From assembly GCA_025061985.1 (NCBI GenBank), contig JANXAW010000026.1:29742-93741 (forward strand): a stretch of DNA of 64,000 bases. Reading direction: 5' to 3'. Below, piece after piece: positions 34,796 to 43,560 of the stretch. Every line of letters begins with the position of its first letter. Position 1 is the stretch's first letter. The position numbers were made by a program, and so were the translations under genes. Below the pieces are notes generated by a model, which was not told where the DNA came from, did not search any database, and worked only from the letters and a program-made list of their open reading frames with translations. This DNA is from Fimbriimonadales bacterium. GTDB lineage: Bacteria > Armatimonadota > Fimbriimonadia > Fimbriimonadales > GBS-DC.

Positions 34796-36556
34796 CTACT
34801 GCAACGGAACGGCTGCCACAGTACCGCCTGAGCTGGCATCGCGTCGAGCAGCGATCAAGCAATAGCTGGACGGGCTGTTTCCCGTGAATAGCACCACAGG
34901 CAAGTAGTCAGAGCCTATGCGGAGAGTATCTGCCCCATACTCTCTACGGTTGTAGGGGTTCTCCAGCGTAACAAGACGCAGCAGGCCTTGTGTCCCGTTA
35001 CTCGAGTTCTCCAACTGCCCCAGCACGTACAGATACGTAGCACGGCGGTCGTTGCGGCGCATTATGCCAATCGCACCGCCTCGGAAAGTGTCACTCTCGC
35101 CAAAGATTCGTTGAGGATAGTGCGGTAGGATGCCGCCCGTGCGCGTGTTGAGCGCGTAGAGCGTCCCCGACCGAGTGAGCAGAGCCGCAGCCTCGCGCTC
35201 AGGCGAGGAAGCGATGTTAGAGACGATGTCCTCAGGCAGGGTTCGATGCCACAGCGGAGTCAGCTGCTGCGGGTGGATGCCCAACAGGTCTCGATTGCCT
35301 GCCAGTGCGAGTAGGGCGCGCCTAAAGGCAGCAGGCGCAAGGTGCCGAATAGGCTGTGTAGCAACGCGCCGCGCCGTGCGCAAGTTGCCCGTCAGCAGAT
35401 CTACCTGCACTACCCACCCCTGATTCGTGCCTACATACAGGAGGCGGTCTATAACTACAAGATTTGCACTGATTTCGCCGTAGTTTGCAGGGATTGGCAT
35501 GCTTTGAGCGACTCGCAGGCCGCTGGCGTTGATGGAATGAACGCGCCCATCTGTGCCCGCCACAAACAGGCGTCCATTTACGATAGCAGGCAAAACATCA
35601 AGACGCGGCTGCACGCCTTGCGGGAACCCCACAACCGTGAAGGGATTTGGATGATTGCTAAGCACGGTCGGCAGGTGGATCCGCACCAGCTGATTACCTG
35701 CTCCTACAAACCAGCCGTCGCCCAGCACAACGCTGAAGCCCGTGGGCATGAAGTTCTGCAAGGCGTGCTGGTAGGCGCGAAGCTCGTTGCCTAAGATGTC
35801 ACTCCGTGTTGCCTCGACAGCGTCGCGCGTATACGAGATACGGGTCACTCGACTCGCTGTGTCTGTATCCATCCAAAACAGTCGTCCTTGGTAGAGGACA
35901 GGTGCAACGCGCTGCTCGCGCTCGGGCCTACCTGACCATGCCCGCGAGGGCACCCATGCCTGTCGTACAACGCCCGCCACGAACTCGCCCAGCACCTGGT
36001 GGGTCATGTGGTCGCTGGTGCGAGCACTAAGCACTATCCACACGCCATCGGTCTGCACTTCGGGGACAGGTGGACGCACGCGCACGGAGTACAGCACGCT
36101 ATAGGTGGGGTGCACTAGGCTCCCTTCTCCATTAGTGATAACACGGCTGCCTAAACTTTGTCCGTTCTCCAAGCGGCTTTCCAACAAATCCACTCCCCAA
36201 GTGTTAGTGCCCTCGATCTCGAAGCGCTGTAGTCCAAACAGCAGGTTATCCCATCCATTCCCCAAGTTTGTGAGACGCACACGGAAGGTAGCCTCTCGCC
36301 ATTGGGGCACAGCGGCGCCAGTGGCGCTCTCCAGCTGCCACTGCCAACGGATAATCTTTCCTACGCGCACTTGCGCTTCGTCAGAGTATTCTACAAGCGT
36401 CTCCCCCACACTGGCAACCGCGCGCAGTTGAAAAGTAGTACCCGCCCAAAGCAAGCCATGAGGGGTACGTGGTGCTACTAGTGTGCTGGAAGTGTCCCCA
36501 AAGGCTGCGGCATATAGGATTGCGATTGAGCACGAAACGCCCCACACTCGTCCCAT
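34796..36556 (-). CDS. Secreted beta-propeller (PQQ-repeat-like) protein
   Basis: A 586-residue protein. The ATG at 36556 has a CGGGAGAG site and opens a signal peptide (MGRVWGVSCSIAILYAAAFG). The first ~190 residues form a beta-sandwich-like region. The rest contains propeller-type repeats such as APVLYQGRLFWMDTDT, PAIVNGRLFVAGTDGRVHSI, VVIDRLLYVGTNQGWVVQVD and LTRSGTLYALNTRTG, resembling PQQ/WD40-like blades. It has no quinoprotein dehydrogenase motif, so it is more likely a structural or binding protein. The final part has Cys in SPSSYCLIAARRD. The function is unknown. Confidence 0.75.
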   Translation of the reverse strand: MGRVWGVSCSIAILYAAAFGDTSSTLVAPRTPHGLLWAGTTFQLRAVASVGETLVEYSDEAQVRVGKIIRWQWQLESATGAAVPQWREATFRVRLTNLGNGWDNLLFGLQRFEIEGTNTWGVDLLESRLENGQSLGSRVITNGEGSLVHPTYSVLYSVRVRPPVPEVQTDGVWIVLSARTSDHMTHQVLGEFVAGVVRQAWVPSRAWSGRPEREQRVAPVLYQGRLFWMDTDTASRVTRISYTRDAVEATRSDILGNELRAYQHALQNFMPTGFSVVLGDGWFVGAGNQLVRIHLPTVLSNHPNPFTVVGFPQGVQPRLDVLPAIVNGRLFVAGTDGRVHSINASGLRVAQSMPIPANYGEISANLVVIDRLLYVGTNQGWVVQVDLLTGNLRTARRVATQPIRHLAPAAFRRALLALAGNRDLLGIHPQQLTPLWHRTLPEDIVSNIASSPEREAAALLTRSGTLYALNTRTGGILPHYPQRIFGESDTFRGGAIGIMRRNDRRATYLYVLGQLENSSNGTQGLLRLVTLENPYNRREYGADTLRIGSDYLPVVLFTGNSPSSYCLIAARRDASSGGTVAAVPLQ

Positions 36557-36647
36557 CGGTCGCACTCTCCCGATGGGAACCTTCCACAGAGGCGAGCCAC
36601 TAACAGCAGGTAAAAGCAAGGGGAAGTAGCGCGTGTAACATCAATAG

Positions 36648-36708
36648 GCAGGGCGACGCAGTTTCGTAAGCTCTCGAAACTGCCTGCGCGGGGTGCGCCT
36701 CGCCCTGC
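36648..36708. repeat. Nested inverted repeat
   Basis: An outer 9-bp pair GCAGGGCGA/TCGCCCTGC (36648-36656 with 36700-36708) encloses an inner 9-bp hairpin GCAGTTTCG/CGAAACTGC (36658-36666 with 36675-36683). It lies between ppa and the next gene on the minus strand and may be a terminator or a small palindromic element. Confidence 0.5.
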
Positions 36709-36773
36709 AGCATGACGCTACACGCGCCGAAAGTGGCTACCCATCCCAACAGCAACTTCTATGCCAAAGCGGC

Positions 36774-37313
36774 TCAGCCAGCTTCGCCATATCGCGCTTT
36801 GAAGCGAGCGTGCGCTTGCATAATCACCGCACGGGCGTACTCGGAGCCGTGCCAGCCCAACATCGCTGTAGGCTTCCCCTCCAGCTCCTTGTACACCTCA
36901 AAGAAGTGCTGCACCTCACGCAGGGTATGCTTGCGCAAGTCCGTGAGTTCATTCACCTCTTCGAAGCGAGGGTCATGGTAGGGCACGGCGATGATTTTCT
37001 CATCGCGCCCTTTCTCGTCTTCCATCACCAGCACACCCAGCGGTTGCGCCATAACCACGCAGCCAGTAAAGCTGGGATCGGTGATAATCACCAGGGCATC
37101 AATCGCGTCGCCATCCTCTGAGAGAGTTTGCGGGATGAAGCCATAGTCGCCTGGGTAATGCACGGGCGAGTAAAGCACGCGGTCAAGTCGAAACACACCG
37201 TACTTGGGGTCGTACTCTATCTTGTTGCGTGTGCCCTTGGGGATTTCTATCACTACAGGCACCACGTAGGGCGCCTCGTCGCCCAGTGGCAGGTGATAGA
37301 GATTAGTGAGCAT
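36774..37313 (-). CDS. ppa: Inorganic pyrophosphatase (family I)
   Basis: Hydrolyses pyrophosphate and so drives biosynthetic reactions. It is 179 residues, the normal bacterial length. The metal-binding signature DGDAIDALV is complete, with VVIEIPKGTRNKIEYDPKYG before it and DPRFEEVNELTDL, HFFEVYKELEGK after it. The ATG at 37313 overlaps the end of argG by 11 nt, with a GGAGGG site inside argG, so it is translated from the argG mRNA. The pairing makes sense, since argininosuccinate synthase releases pyrophosphate. Confidence 0.96.
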   Translation of the reverse strand: MLTNLYHLPLGDEAPYVVPVVIEIPKGTRNKIEYDPKYGVFRLDRVLYSPVHYPGDYGFIPQTLSEDGDAIDALVIITDPSFTGCVVMAQPLGVLVMEDEKGRDEKIIAVPYHDPRFEEVNELTDLRKHTLREVQHFFEVYKELEGKPTAMLGWHGSEYARAVIMQAHARFKARYGEAG

Positions 37314-38520
37314 GTTCTTCTCCCTCCATTTGGCGCTTAAGTTGGTAGTACAGGCGCGCTGGCAGCCCGTGCGCTTTCACAGCGCCGCCCATTTCGGACT
37401 GGTCGAACGTTTTATCATCAAACGACGCTAATGCGGCGTCGTACAGCGCCCAGCGACTCTCGCGCCCTACCACACTCACGCTACCCTTGAATAGGCGCAG
37501 CCACACCTTGCCCGTCACGCGCTCCTGCACCTTGTTGATGAAAGCCTCCAGCGACTCTTTGAAGGGGTCAATCCACAGCCCCGCATATACCAGTTCTGCC
37601 CATGCACGGTCTGCTTGCGCTTTGAAGCGCAGTTCGTCGCGCGTGCACACTAGCGCCTCCAGCGCGCGATGCGCCGTAAGCAAAGTTACGGCTGCTGGGC
37701 ATTCGTAGTTCTCACGCACTTTGAGACCGATAAGGCGATCCTCCATCATATCGATTCGCCCGACGCCGTGCTCGCCCGCAAGTTCGTTGAGGTAGCGAAT
37801 CAGCGAAAGAGGCTCCATCCGCTGCCCATCTACGGCAACAGGGATGCCCTCCTCGAAGGCAATCTCAATGATTTGCGGGGTCTGGCGTGCTTCTTGAGGA
37901 CTGCGCGTCCACTTGAAAATCTCCTCAGGGGGTGCGTAGCTGGGGTCTTCGAGCCTACCGCCCTCGATGGAGCGTCCCCAAAGGTTCTCGTCTATGCTCC
38001 AAATCTTCGTGCTGGTTTGGCGAATGGGCACGCCGCGGGCACGCGCGTACTCAATCTCCTCCGAGCGGGTCATGTTGCGCTCGCGCATCGGGGCGATAAT
38101 TGGCACATCGGGCAATAGCGTGCGCAGCATAAACTCGATTCGGAACTGGTCGTTGCCCTTACCTGTGCATCCGTGCGCGAAGGCGTCCACGCGAGGTAGC
38201 GTGCGGGCCACTTCTACGGCTTTTTGGGCGATCAGTGGGCGGGCAAGCGCAGTGCTTAGCGGATAGCCCTCGTAATCAGCGTTGGCTTTCACAGCAGGCA
38301 TGCAAAAGTTCGCTGCAAACTCCGCACGTGCATCCACCGTGTAGTGTTCTGTGCCCAAGATTTTGGCGCGTTCGGCGGCGTCGACGATGTCCTCGCGCGG
38401 CTGCCCAACATCCACCGTCACTGTGACCACATGCTCAAAACCATACTCCTCTCGTAGCAATGGAATACACACAGTAGTATCCAATCCGCCCGAGTACACC
38501 AGCACAACCGTCCTACTCAT
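37303..38520 (-). CDS. argG: Argininosuccinate synthase
   Basis: Joins citrulline and aspartate with ATP in arginine synthesis, releasing AMP and pyrophosphate. From ATG 38520 it has 405 residues. The ATP-binding loop VLVYSGGLDTTVCI, HGCTGKGNDQFRIE, PSYAPPEEIFKWT and ECPAAVTLL are typical of the main bacterial type. A reading frame 31 codons longer exists, but a TATACT 9 nt before 38520 shows the transcript cannot include it. argH and other arg genes are absent from the window. Confidence 0.96.
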   Translation of the reverse strand: MSRTVVLVYSGGLDTTVCIPLLREEYGFEHVVTVTVDVGQPREDIVDAAERAKILGTEHYTVDARAEFAANFCMPAVKANADYEGYPLSTALARPLIAQKAVEVARTLPRVDAFAHGCTGKGNDQFRIEFMLRTLLPDVPIIAPMRERNMTRSEEIEYARARGVPIRQTSTKIWSIDENLWGRSIEGGRLEDPSYAPPEEIFKWTRSPQEARQTPQIIEIAFEEGIPVAVDGQRMEPLSLIRYLNELAGEHGVGRIDMMEDRLIGLKVRENYECPAAVTLLTAHRALEALVCTRDELRFKAQADRAWAELVYAGLWIDPFKESLEAFINKVQERVTGKVWLRLFKGSVSVVGRESRWALYDAALASFDDKTFDQSEMGGAVKAHGLPARLYYQLKRQMEGEEHAH

Positions 38521-38529
38521 AGGGCATGG

Positions 38530-38535
38530 AGTATA
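38530..38535 (-). promoter_or_regulatory. -10 box of argG-ppa, near-leaderless
   Basis: AGG-TATACT on the minus strand ends 9 nt before ATG 38520. Confidence 0.55.
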
Positions 38536-38640
38536 CCTGAGCGGTTCCATGGGGGTTCGCTCAAGGAGTAGGCGACTAAAGTCGCCCTGTGGAGGCAAAG
38601 CCCGCCTATGCAAGCCATCCCTTGCCAGAAAGCTTACCGC

Positions 38641-39738
38641 TTAGGGCGCCAGCTGGTCCGCTAAATACCAGCCCACCAACATGCTTAGGAACACCAGATT
38701 GCCTCCAAACAGCGCGATGTAGAGCCAATCGTAGGGGTAGGCAAAGGCGAAAGCGAGGGTCAGCGCACCACAAACGGTAAACACACGAGCAACCGAGCGA
38801 CTGAGGCTATTTTGCGTAAGGGCGAGCAGCGTGTACAGCAAAGCTGCCAGTGGAAAACAGAGTGCAGCCAGCATCACGAGCACCGCGCCTGCACTAAGCT
38901 GGCCTTTCCGCCTTCGCCACGGGAATGCTTCACTAAGAGGAGCAACCCAGCGGCTGACTGCCATCAGGAAGCCCACCAAAAACCCCGATAGCCCCAAGTA
39001 GACAAGCAAGGGTACGCTCCAGCGTCCCAGCACTGGCGTGCCGGGAACGGTATATGCCAGCGCCCCTAAAAACAGCACCGCACCCCATCCTAACGACTGC
39101 GCGGCAAACAGCTTCCACTCTGCAGGAAGGGAAAGCACAGCGCGCCCTTTGGGCGTGGCGGGCGACTTGGGGCGCGTGCGCTCTATAAGGCTATCGAGCT
39201 TGCGCTGGAGGTCGGGATTGTTGGGGTCTAACTGAATGGCGTACGAGTAGGCGTTTAGTGCGGCGTCGTAATGCCCCTGCACACGATAGACATCGCCGAT
39301 AATCTCGTGCCCCTTGGGGTGGCGCGGGGCAAGACGAGTGGCTTGCTTTGCCAACGCCAGCGCATCCTGCAGCCGCCCCTGAATGAATGCCCGCTCTGCC
39401 TGCATAATTACACGACGAAGCTCCTCATCAAGAGAAGGCGCAGTGCGCTTAGGCTGGCTGGAAGAGGGTTGGGAGCGTGAGGGTTGCGAGCGTGGCTGGC
39501 TGTAGCGTGCGCTGGCAGGCTCGCCCATCTGCAGGCGCAGCAGCGCATCGTAATGCTTGCGTCGCTCAGGGTCGGAAAGCACTTGGTACGCCTCCTGAAT
39601 GCGCAAAAACATCTCCTTCGCCTCAGGCGAAGGGTTCACATCAGGGTGGTATTGGCGCACCAGCTCGCGATAGCGACGCCGAATCGCCTCCTGCGTCGCG
39701 TGCATCGATAGCCCCAACACCTCGTAGTGGTTCTGCAT
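38641..39738 (-). CDS. J-domain, TPR and multi-pass membrane protein
   Basis: A 365-residue protein with an unusual domain mix. Residues 3-65 form a DnaJ J-domain with the HPD motif (RQYHPDVNPS). A Ser/Gln/Pro linker follows (about 75-100), then two TPR repeats (about 105-190; AERAFIQGRLQDALALAKQA and GDVYRVQGHYDAALNAYSYA). The C-terminal half has five or so membrane helices (about 215-360). J-domains recruit and stimulate DnaK, so this could bring DnaK to a membrane process. It starts 6 nt after the GspF/PilC gene stop, so it may assist assembly or export of pilus-like structures (inference). Confidence 0.8.
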   Translation of the reverse strand: MQNHYEVLGLSMHATQEAIRRRYRELVRQYHPDVNPSPEAKEMFLRIQEAYQVLSDPERRKHYDALLRLQMGEPASARYSQPRSQPSRSQPSSSQPKRTAPSLDEELRRVIMQAERAFIQGRLQDALALAKQATRLAPRHPKGHEIIGDVYRVQGHYDAALNAYSYAIQLDPNNPDLQRKLDSLIERTRPKSPATPKGRAVLSLPAEWKLFAAQSLGWGAVLFLGALAYTVPGTPVLGRWSVPLLVYLGLSGFLVGFLMAVSRWVAPLSEAFPWRRRKGQLSAGAVLVMLAALCFPLAALLYTLLALTQNSLSRSVARVFTVCGALTLAFAFAYPYDWLYIALFGGNLVFLSMLVGWYLADQLAP

Positions 39739-39744
39739 ACGCGC

Positions 39745-40953
39745 TTACGGCTGCCCCGCTGCTCCGAAAATCGCGCTGAAGTAGCCCGCGTAGAACTGGA
39801 TGAGGATGATCGCCACGTAAATCGCCACGCCGATGTACACTGCTACACCCAAGATGTGCCCTGCTTGGTACGAGCGCAGCTTGCCTTCCTCTTCATAGTA
39901 CTCGGCTACTTTATCCATCATAAAGCTCAGCTCGCCCGTGTTTTCGCCTGTGGCGACCATATCCATTACCATCGGCGGAAACACGCCCGTGCTGGCAAAA
40001 GTTTGCGTGATTCCGTAGCCTGCTTCCAGCTTTGCGCCCGCGGGGAGAAGGCGACTGCGCAGGTACTCGTTGCCTGTGGCGTCGGCTGCATACCGAATTG
40101 CTTGCGACAGCGGCAGCCCCGCATTGTAAAGCGCGCTCAGGGCACGGGCAAAGCGTGCTAATGCCAGCTGACGCACTGTGAAGCCAAGCCACGGCAAGCT
40201 CACTGTAAACAGCCCCCACGCATAGCGGAAGCCGTATGCTTGCATCGCAATCCGAAACAGTGCCCAAATCGCAAAAATCACCAAGAAAATCATTAGGAAG
40301 GTTTGCCCAATCCCTAGCAGTACTTGCCCTACGGGCGCGCCCCCTTGCCCACCCACCAGCGTAATCAAGGCAGGAATGAGTTGGGGGATTACAATCGCAA
40401 AAAACAGCACGATTTTTGGGTAAAGCGTCACGCGACTAATCAGGCGGCGCAGCTCCAGCTCGTTTTCCAAATAGGTGGCGATGAGGCGCAGCACACGCTC
40501 TAACGCGCCGCTCGTTTCGCCCACGCGCACCATCGCCCGAATGATAGGAGAAAACACTGCAGGATGCTTGTCAAAGGCATCTGCCAGGCTTTCGCCTGCA
40601 AGCACGCGGTCGCGGATGTCAGTAATCACGCGCTGCAGGCGCGCGTTCAGCCCGCGCTGATTGCTGAGGGTTGTGAGTGCTTGGTACATTGGCACGCCCG
40701 CCGCCATTGTCGTGGCGAACTGGCGGAAGAACACGGCAAGCACTTTCAGGGGCACGCCCCCAAACAACGGCTGCCATATAGTGTGTTGGGCGGCGTGCAC
40801 AGGGGTGCGCGGTTCTGGCTCGGCGTAAAGTTCCAGCAACCAGTAGCCCTGCTTGCGCACGGCATCGGTGGCTTCTAGGCGACTATTTGCCTGAACCGTG
40901 CCGCGCACCTCACGCCCCTCAGGTGTCCGTGCTACGTACCGAAAGGTCGGCAC
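39745..40953 (-). CDS. Type II secretion / type IV pilus inner-membrane platform protein (GspF/PilC)
   Basis: A 402-residue polytopic protein of the pilus/pseudopilus assembly platform. Two T2SSF domains are visible. The first has FFRQFATTMAAGVPMYQALTTL and VGETSGALERVL; the second has LARFARALSALYNAGLPLSQAI and VATGENTGELSFMMDKVAEYY. Three membrane helices occupy about 170-190, 215-240 and 370-395. The start is GTG 40953, 6 nt after a TATAAT. No GspE/PilB ATPase or prepilin peptidase is in the window, but two pseudopilins are. The J-domain protein follows. Confidence 0.92.
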   Translation of the reverse strand: MPTFRYVARTPEGREVRGTVQANSRLEATDAVRKQGYWLLELYAEPEPRTPVHAAQHTIWQPLFGGVPLKVLAVFFRQFATTMAAGVPMYQALTTLSNQRGLNARLQRVITDIRDRVLAGESLADAFDKHPAVFSPIIRAMVRVGETSGALERVLRLIATYLENELELRRLISRVTLYPKIVLFFAIVIPQLIPALITLVGGQGGAPVGQVLLGIGQTFLMIFLVIFAIWALFRIAMQAYGFRYAWGLFTVSLPWLGFTVRQLALARFARALSALYNAGLPLSQAIRYAADATGNEYLRSRLLPAGAKLEAGYGITQTFASTGVFPPMVMDMVATGENTGELSFMMDKVAEYYEEEGKLRSYQAGHILGVAVYIGVAIYVAIILIQFYAGYFSAIFGAAGQP

Positions 40954-40959
40954 GGCGCA

Positions 40960-40965
40960 ATTATA
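40960..40965 (-). promoter_or_regulatory. -10 box of gspF-like gene, near-leaderless GTG
   Basis: TTGG-TATAAT on the minus strand ends 6 nt before GTG 40953; it also has the classic TG of extended -10 promoters. Confidence 0.65.
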
Positions 40966-40976
40966 CCAAGCACTTT

Positions 40977-42161
40977 TCAGGCGACGCGCTCAAACAAGCC
41001 CGCTGCGCCCATCCCCAGCGCCGCGCACATCGTGACCAAGCCATAGCGACCGCCCGTGCGTTTGAGGGCATAGGCAAGGGTAACTACTTGGCGTGCGCCC
41101 GTGCAGCCCAGCGGATGCCCTAACGCAATCGCGCCGCCCAGCGGGTTCACACGCTCCATCGGCATCTCAAAAATCTTGTTTGACGCCAGTACTTGCGCCG
41201 CAAACGCCTCGTTGAACTCGATATGGTCAATCGCGCTGATGTCCATCCCTACGCGCCTAAGCAGTTTAGGAATGGCGTAGGCGGGGGCAACGCCGAAGTC
41301 CTCTGGCGTAAGCGCAGCGGTCGTGTAGCCCACGAAGCGTAGCAAGGGCGTAATCCCCAGCGCGTTGGCTTTGCGCTCGCTCATAACCAGCACGGCAGCA
41401 GCGCCGTCGCTGCGCTGTGAAGCGTTGCCTGCGGTGATTAGCCCGTCGGCTCGGAAGGCGGGCTTGAGCTTTGCAAGGGCTTCCATGCTCGTGTCGCGGC
41501 GGGGTCCCTCGTCTTGGGTAAGCGTGACTTTTTCGCGTGCGGGGCGTCCGTCGGCGTCTACTGTTTGGATTTCCGTGCTTATGGGGGCGATTTCGGCGTC
41601 GAACAGCCCCTCGTCTTGGGCGCGCACTGCCTTCTGGTGGCTTTGCAAGGCAAATGCATCCGCTTGCTCGCGCGTAATCCCGTGCTTGCGAGCCAACTGC
41701 TCCACCGATAGCCCCATCGTCAGGTAGGTGTTGGGCGCTTCATGCAGCAGGGTGGGGTTGGGGTGCGTGTGGATGTCTAAAAACTGCACGCGGCTCATGC
41801 TCTCAACGCCCCCCGCGAGGATGACTTCCGCATCACCTGCGCGAATGCGCTCGGCGGCGATTGCAATTGCTTCCAGCCCCGACGCGCAGAAGCGGTTCAC
41901 CGTTGTGCCAGGGGTGCTAAGCGGCAGTCCTGCACGTAGCGCAGCGACGCGCGCGATGTTCATCCCCTGCTCCCCTTCAGGCACGGCACAGCCAAAGATT
42001 ACGTCCTCTATCTCGTGGGGGTCTAAAGCGGGGCAGCGTTCCAGCACAGCGCGAATCGCAAACGCGGCTAAATCATCGGGGCGCGTGTGGCGCAAACTAC
42101 CGCGAGGAGCTTTGCCAATCGGTGTGCGTACCGCAGCGACTATCAGTGCCTCGTTGCTCAT
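40977..42161 (-). CDS. Acetyl-CoA acyltransferase (thiolase)
   Basis: A 394-residue thiolase from ATG 42161, which has a CGGAGGTC site. The nucleophilic cysteine in NRFCASGLEAIA, the NEAFAAQV segment and GGAIALGHPLGCTGAR with the second cysteine and catalytic histidine are intact. The sequence is closer to degradative 3-ketoacyl-CoA thiolases (FadA type, VAAVRTPIGKAPRGSL, VFRDTHP-like FLDIHTHPNP) than to biosynthetic acetoacetyl-CoA thiolases, but the reaction direction is not certain. A GG-TATGCT lies about 20 nt before the start. No fadB partner is adjacent; an acyl-CoA ligase sits at 17 kb. Confidence 0.92.
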   Translation of the reverse strand: MSNEALIVAAVRTPIGKAPRGSLRHTRPDDLAAFAIRAVLERCPALDPHEIEDVIFGCAVPEGEQGMNIARVAALRAGLPLSTPGTTVNRFCASGLEAIAIAAERIRAGDAEVILAGGVESMSRVQFLDIHTHPNPTLLHEAPNTYLTMGLSVEQLARKHGITREQADAFALQSHQKAVRAQDEGLFDAEIAPISTEIQTVDADGRPAREKVTLTQDEGPRRDTSMEALAKLKPAFRADGLITAGNASQRSDGAAAVLVMSERKANALGITPLLRFVGYTTAALTPEDFGVAPAYAIPKLLRRVGMDISAIDHIEFNEAFAAQVLASNKIFEMPMERVNPLGGAIALGHPLGCTGARQVVTLAYALKRTGGRYGLVTMCAALGMGAAGLFERVA

Positions 42162-42242
42162 AGCGACCTCCGCCCTGAAAGCATACCTCAAGGCATAGGC
42201 TGTTGAACTTAGACGCGAAGCGAAGGAACTACAAAGAACCTC

Positions 42243-42267
42243 GGTTCCCCCTTTCCAAGGGGGAACC
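42243..42267 (-). repeat. Palindromic hairpin, near-copy of the tsf terminator
   Basis: A perfect 11-bp stem GGTTCCCCCTT with a 3-nt loop. The sequence CTCGGTTCCCCCTT...GGGGGAACCT and a following GGAGGGGGGTTCC resemble the element at 22571-22611 downstream of tsf. Both lie on the 3' side of minus-strand genes (dnaN here, tsf there). Confidence 0.6.
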
Positions 42268-42300
42268 TGAAGGAGGGGGGTTCCAAAAACTCCGCTTCAT

Positions 42301-42328
42301 GCTCGTGTGTTGCGACAACACCACGAGC
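42301..42328 (-). terminator. Hairpin downstream of dnaN
   Basis: GCTCGTGTGTTG pairs with CAACA-C-CACGAGC: 12 bp with one bulge and a 3-nt loop, about 25 nt after the dnaN stop. No T-run follows. Confidence 0.5.
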
Positions 42329-42352
42329 CTACGTAAGGCAGCCTCGCCTGCC

Positions 42353-43444
42353 CTACAACGCCATCGGCATAATCACGCATAGGTATCCGTTGCCTTCTGC
42401 GGGTTTGAACACCGCAGGGCGCAGCGCCTCGGTAAGCTCTATGGAGACGCCCTCGCTCTCCAGCACATCCAGCACATCCAAGATGTAGCGAGCGTTGAAG
42501 GCGATTTCGAGGTCGTCGCCCTCACGCACGAGGTCGACTCGCTCAATCGCCTCGCCTACATCGCCCTGAGCGCGGATGACAAGTTTCTCGCCCTCCGTGC
42601 GCAGGTAAACCTTGTTGGAGTTGCTGCGTGCCACCAAGTAGGCGCGCTTGAGCGCGTTGCGAAACTCCTGCACAATCAGCGTCCACTTGCGCGTGTAGGT
42701 TTGCGGGATTACGCGCTGGTAGTTGGGATACTGCCCTTCAATCAGTTGGGTGTAGACGGCGGCGTTATCGCCGATAAATGCGGCGCGATGTTGCCCCAAG
42801 CGCAGCGTAAGGGTGTCCGTTGTAGGGATCTTGTGCACCAGTTGAATCGCTTTGAGGGGCACAATAGCGCTTGTTGGCTCGCCGATGCCCGATTCGATGT
42901 GGGCAGTGCGCACCGCGAGCCGATGCGTGTCGGTTGCTACCAAACGCAGCGTATCGCCCTCAAACTCCATACGGATACCTGTGAGTGTCTGGCGCGCTTC
43001 CTCTTTAGACACAGCAAACTCCACTGAGCGCACCATCTCCAAAAACTGCTTAGCGGGCAAGACCAGCTCGCTGGGCGATTCGATCGCAGGCACAGGTGGA
43101 TACTCCTCGGCGGCTAGCCCCAGCAGTTGATAGCGCGAGTCGGCACTGGTCAGCACGACCTGAGACCGCTCGCCTGCTTCCAGATTGATCTCCTCACCGC
43201 TCAGCGAGCCGACCAGTTCGGTTAGCAAACGTGCAGGTAGCGTTACTGCTCCGCTTGCGCCCACAAGCGCGGGAATGCGACACTCCACCCATTGCTCCAA
43301 GTCGCTTCCCACAAGGCGTACGGTATCCTCCTTCGCTTCTATGTAAACATGGCTCAAGATGGGCAAAGACGCGCGTGTAGCGGCTGCGCTTGCCGCGATG
43401 CTCAAAGCGTCGTCGAACTGCGTGCGGTTGACCTGAATGCGCAT
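42353..43444 (-). CDS. dnaN: DNA polymerase III beta subunit (sliding clamp)
   Basis: The ring-shaped clamp that tethers the replicase to DNA. It is 363 residues, the usual length, with three clamp folds. Recognisable are RASLPILSHVYIEA, the domain-2 stretch FAVSKEEARQTLTGI followed by LVATDTHRLAVR, the EGQYPNYQRVIP strand and the C-terminal YLCVIMPMAL. The ATG has an AAAGGAGG site; a GG-TAGAAT lies upstream (about 43478). Unlike in many bacteria, dnaA, recF and gyrB are not adjacent, so the window shows no sign of the replication origin. Confidence 0.96.
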   Translation of the reverse strand: MRIQVNRTQFDDALSIAASAAATRASLPILSHVYIEAKEDTVRLVGSDLEQWVECRIPALVGASGAVTLPARLLTELVGSLSGEEINLEAGERSQVVLTSADSRYQLLGLAAEEYPPVPAIESPSELVLPAKQFLEMVRSVEFAVSKEEARQTLTGIRMEFEGDTLRLVATDTHRLAVRTAHIESGIGEPTSAIVPLKAIQLVHKIPTTDTLTLRLGQHRAAFIGDNAAVYTQLIEGQYPNYQRVIPQTYTRKWTLIVQEFRNALKRAYLVARSNSNKVYLRTEGEKLVIRAQGDVGEAIERVDLVREGDDLEIAFNARYILDVLDVLESEGVSIELTEALRPAVFKPAEGNGYLCVIMPMAL

Positions 43445-43560
43445 CGGTTGCCTCCTTTGCTAGGGCAGTGATTCTACCTGCTGGGGGGTCTTCCTGCCAC
43501 AGGAGCGCGTCGGGTATACTCGCAGACACGTAGCAGATTTGCCGTGATGGAGGTGCGGGA

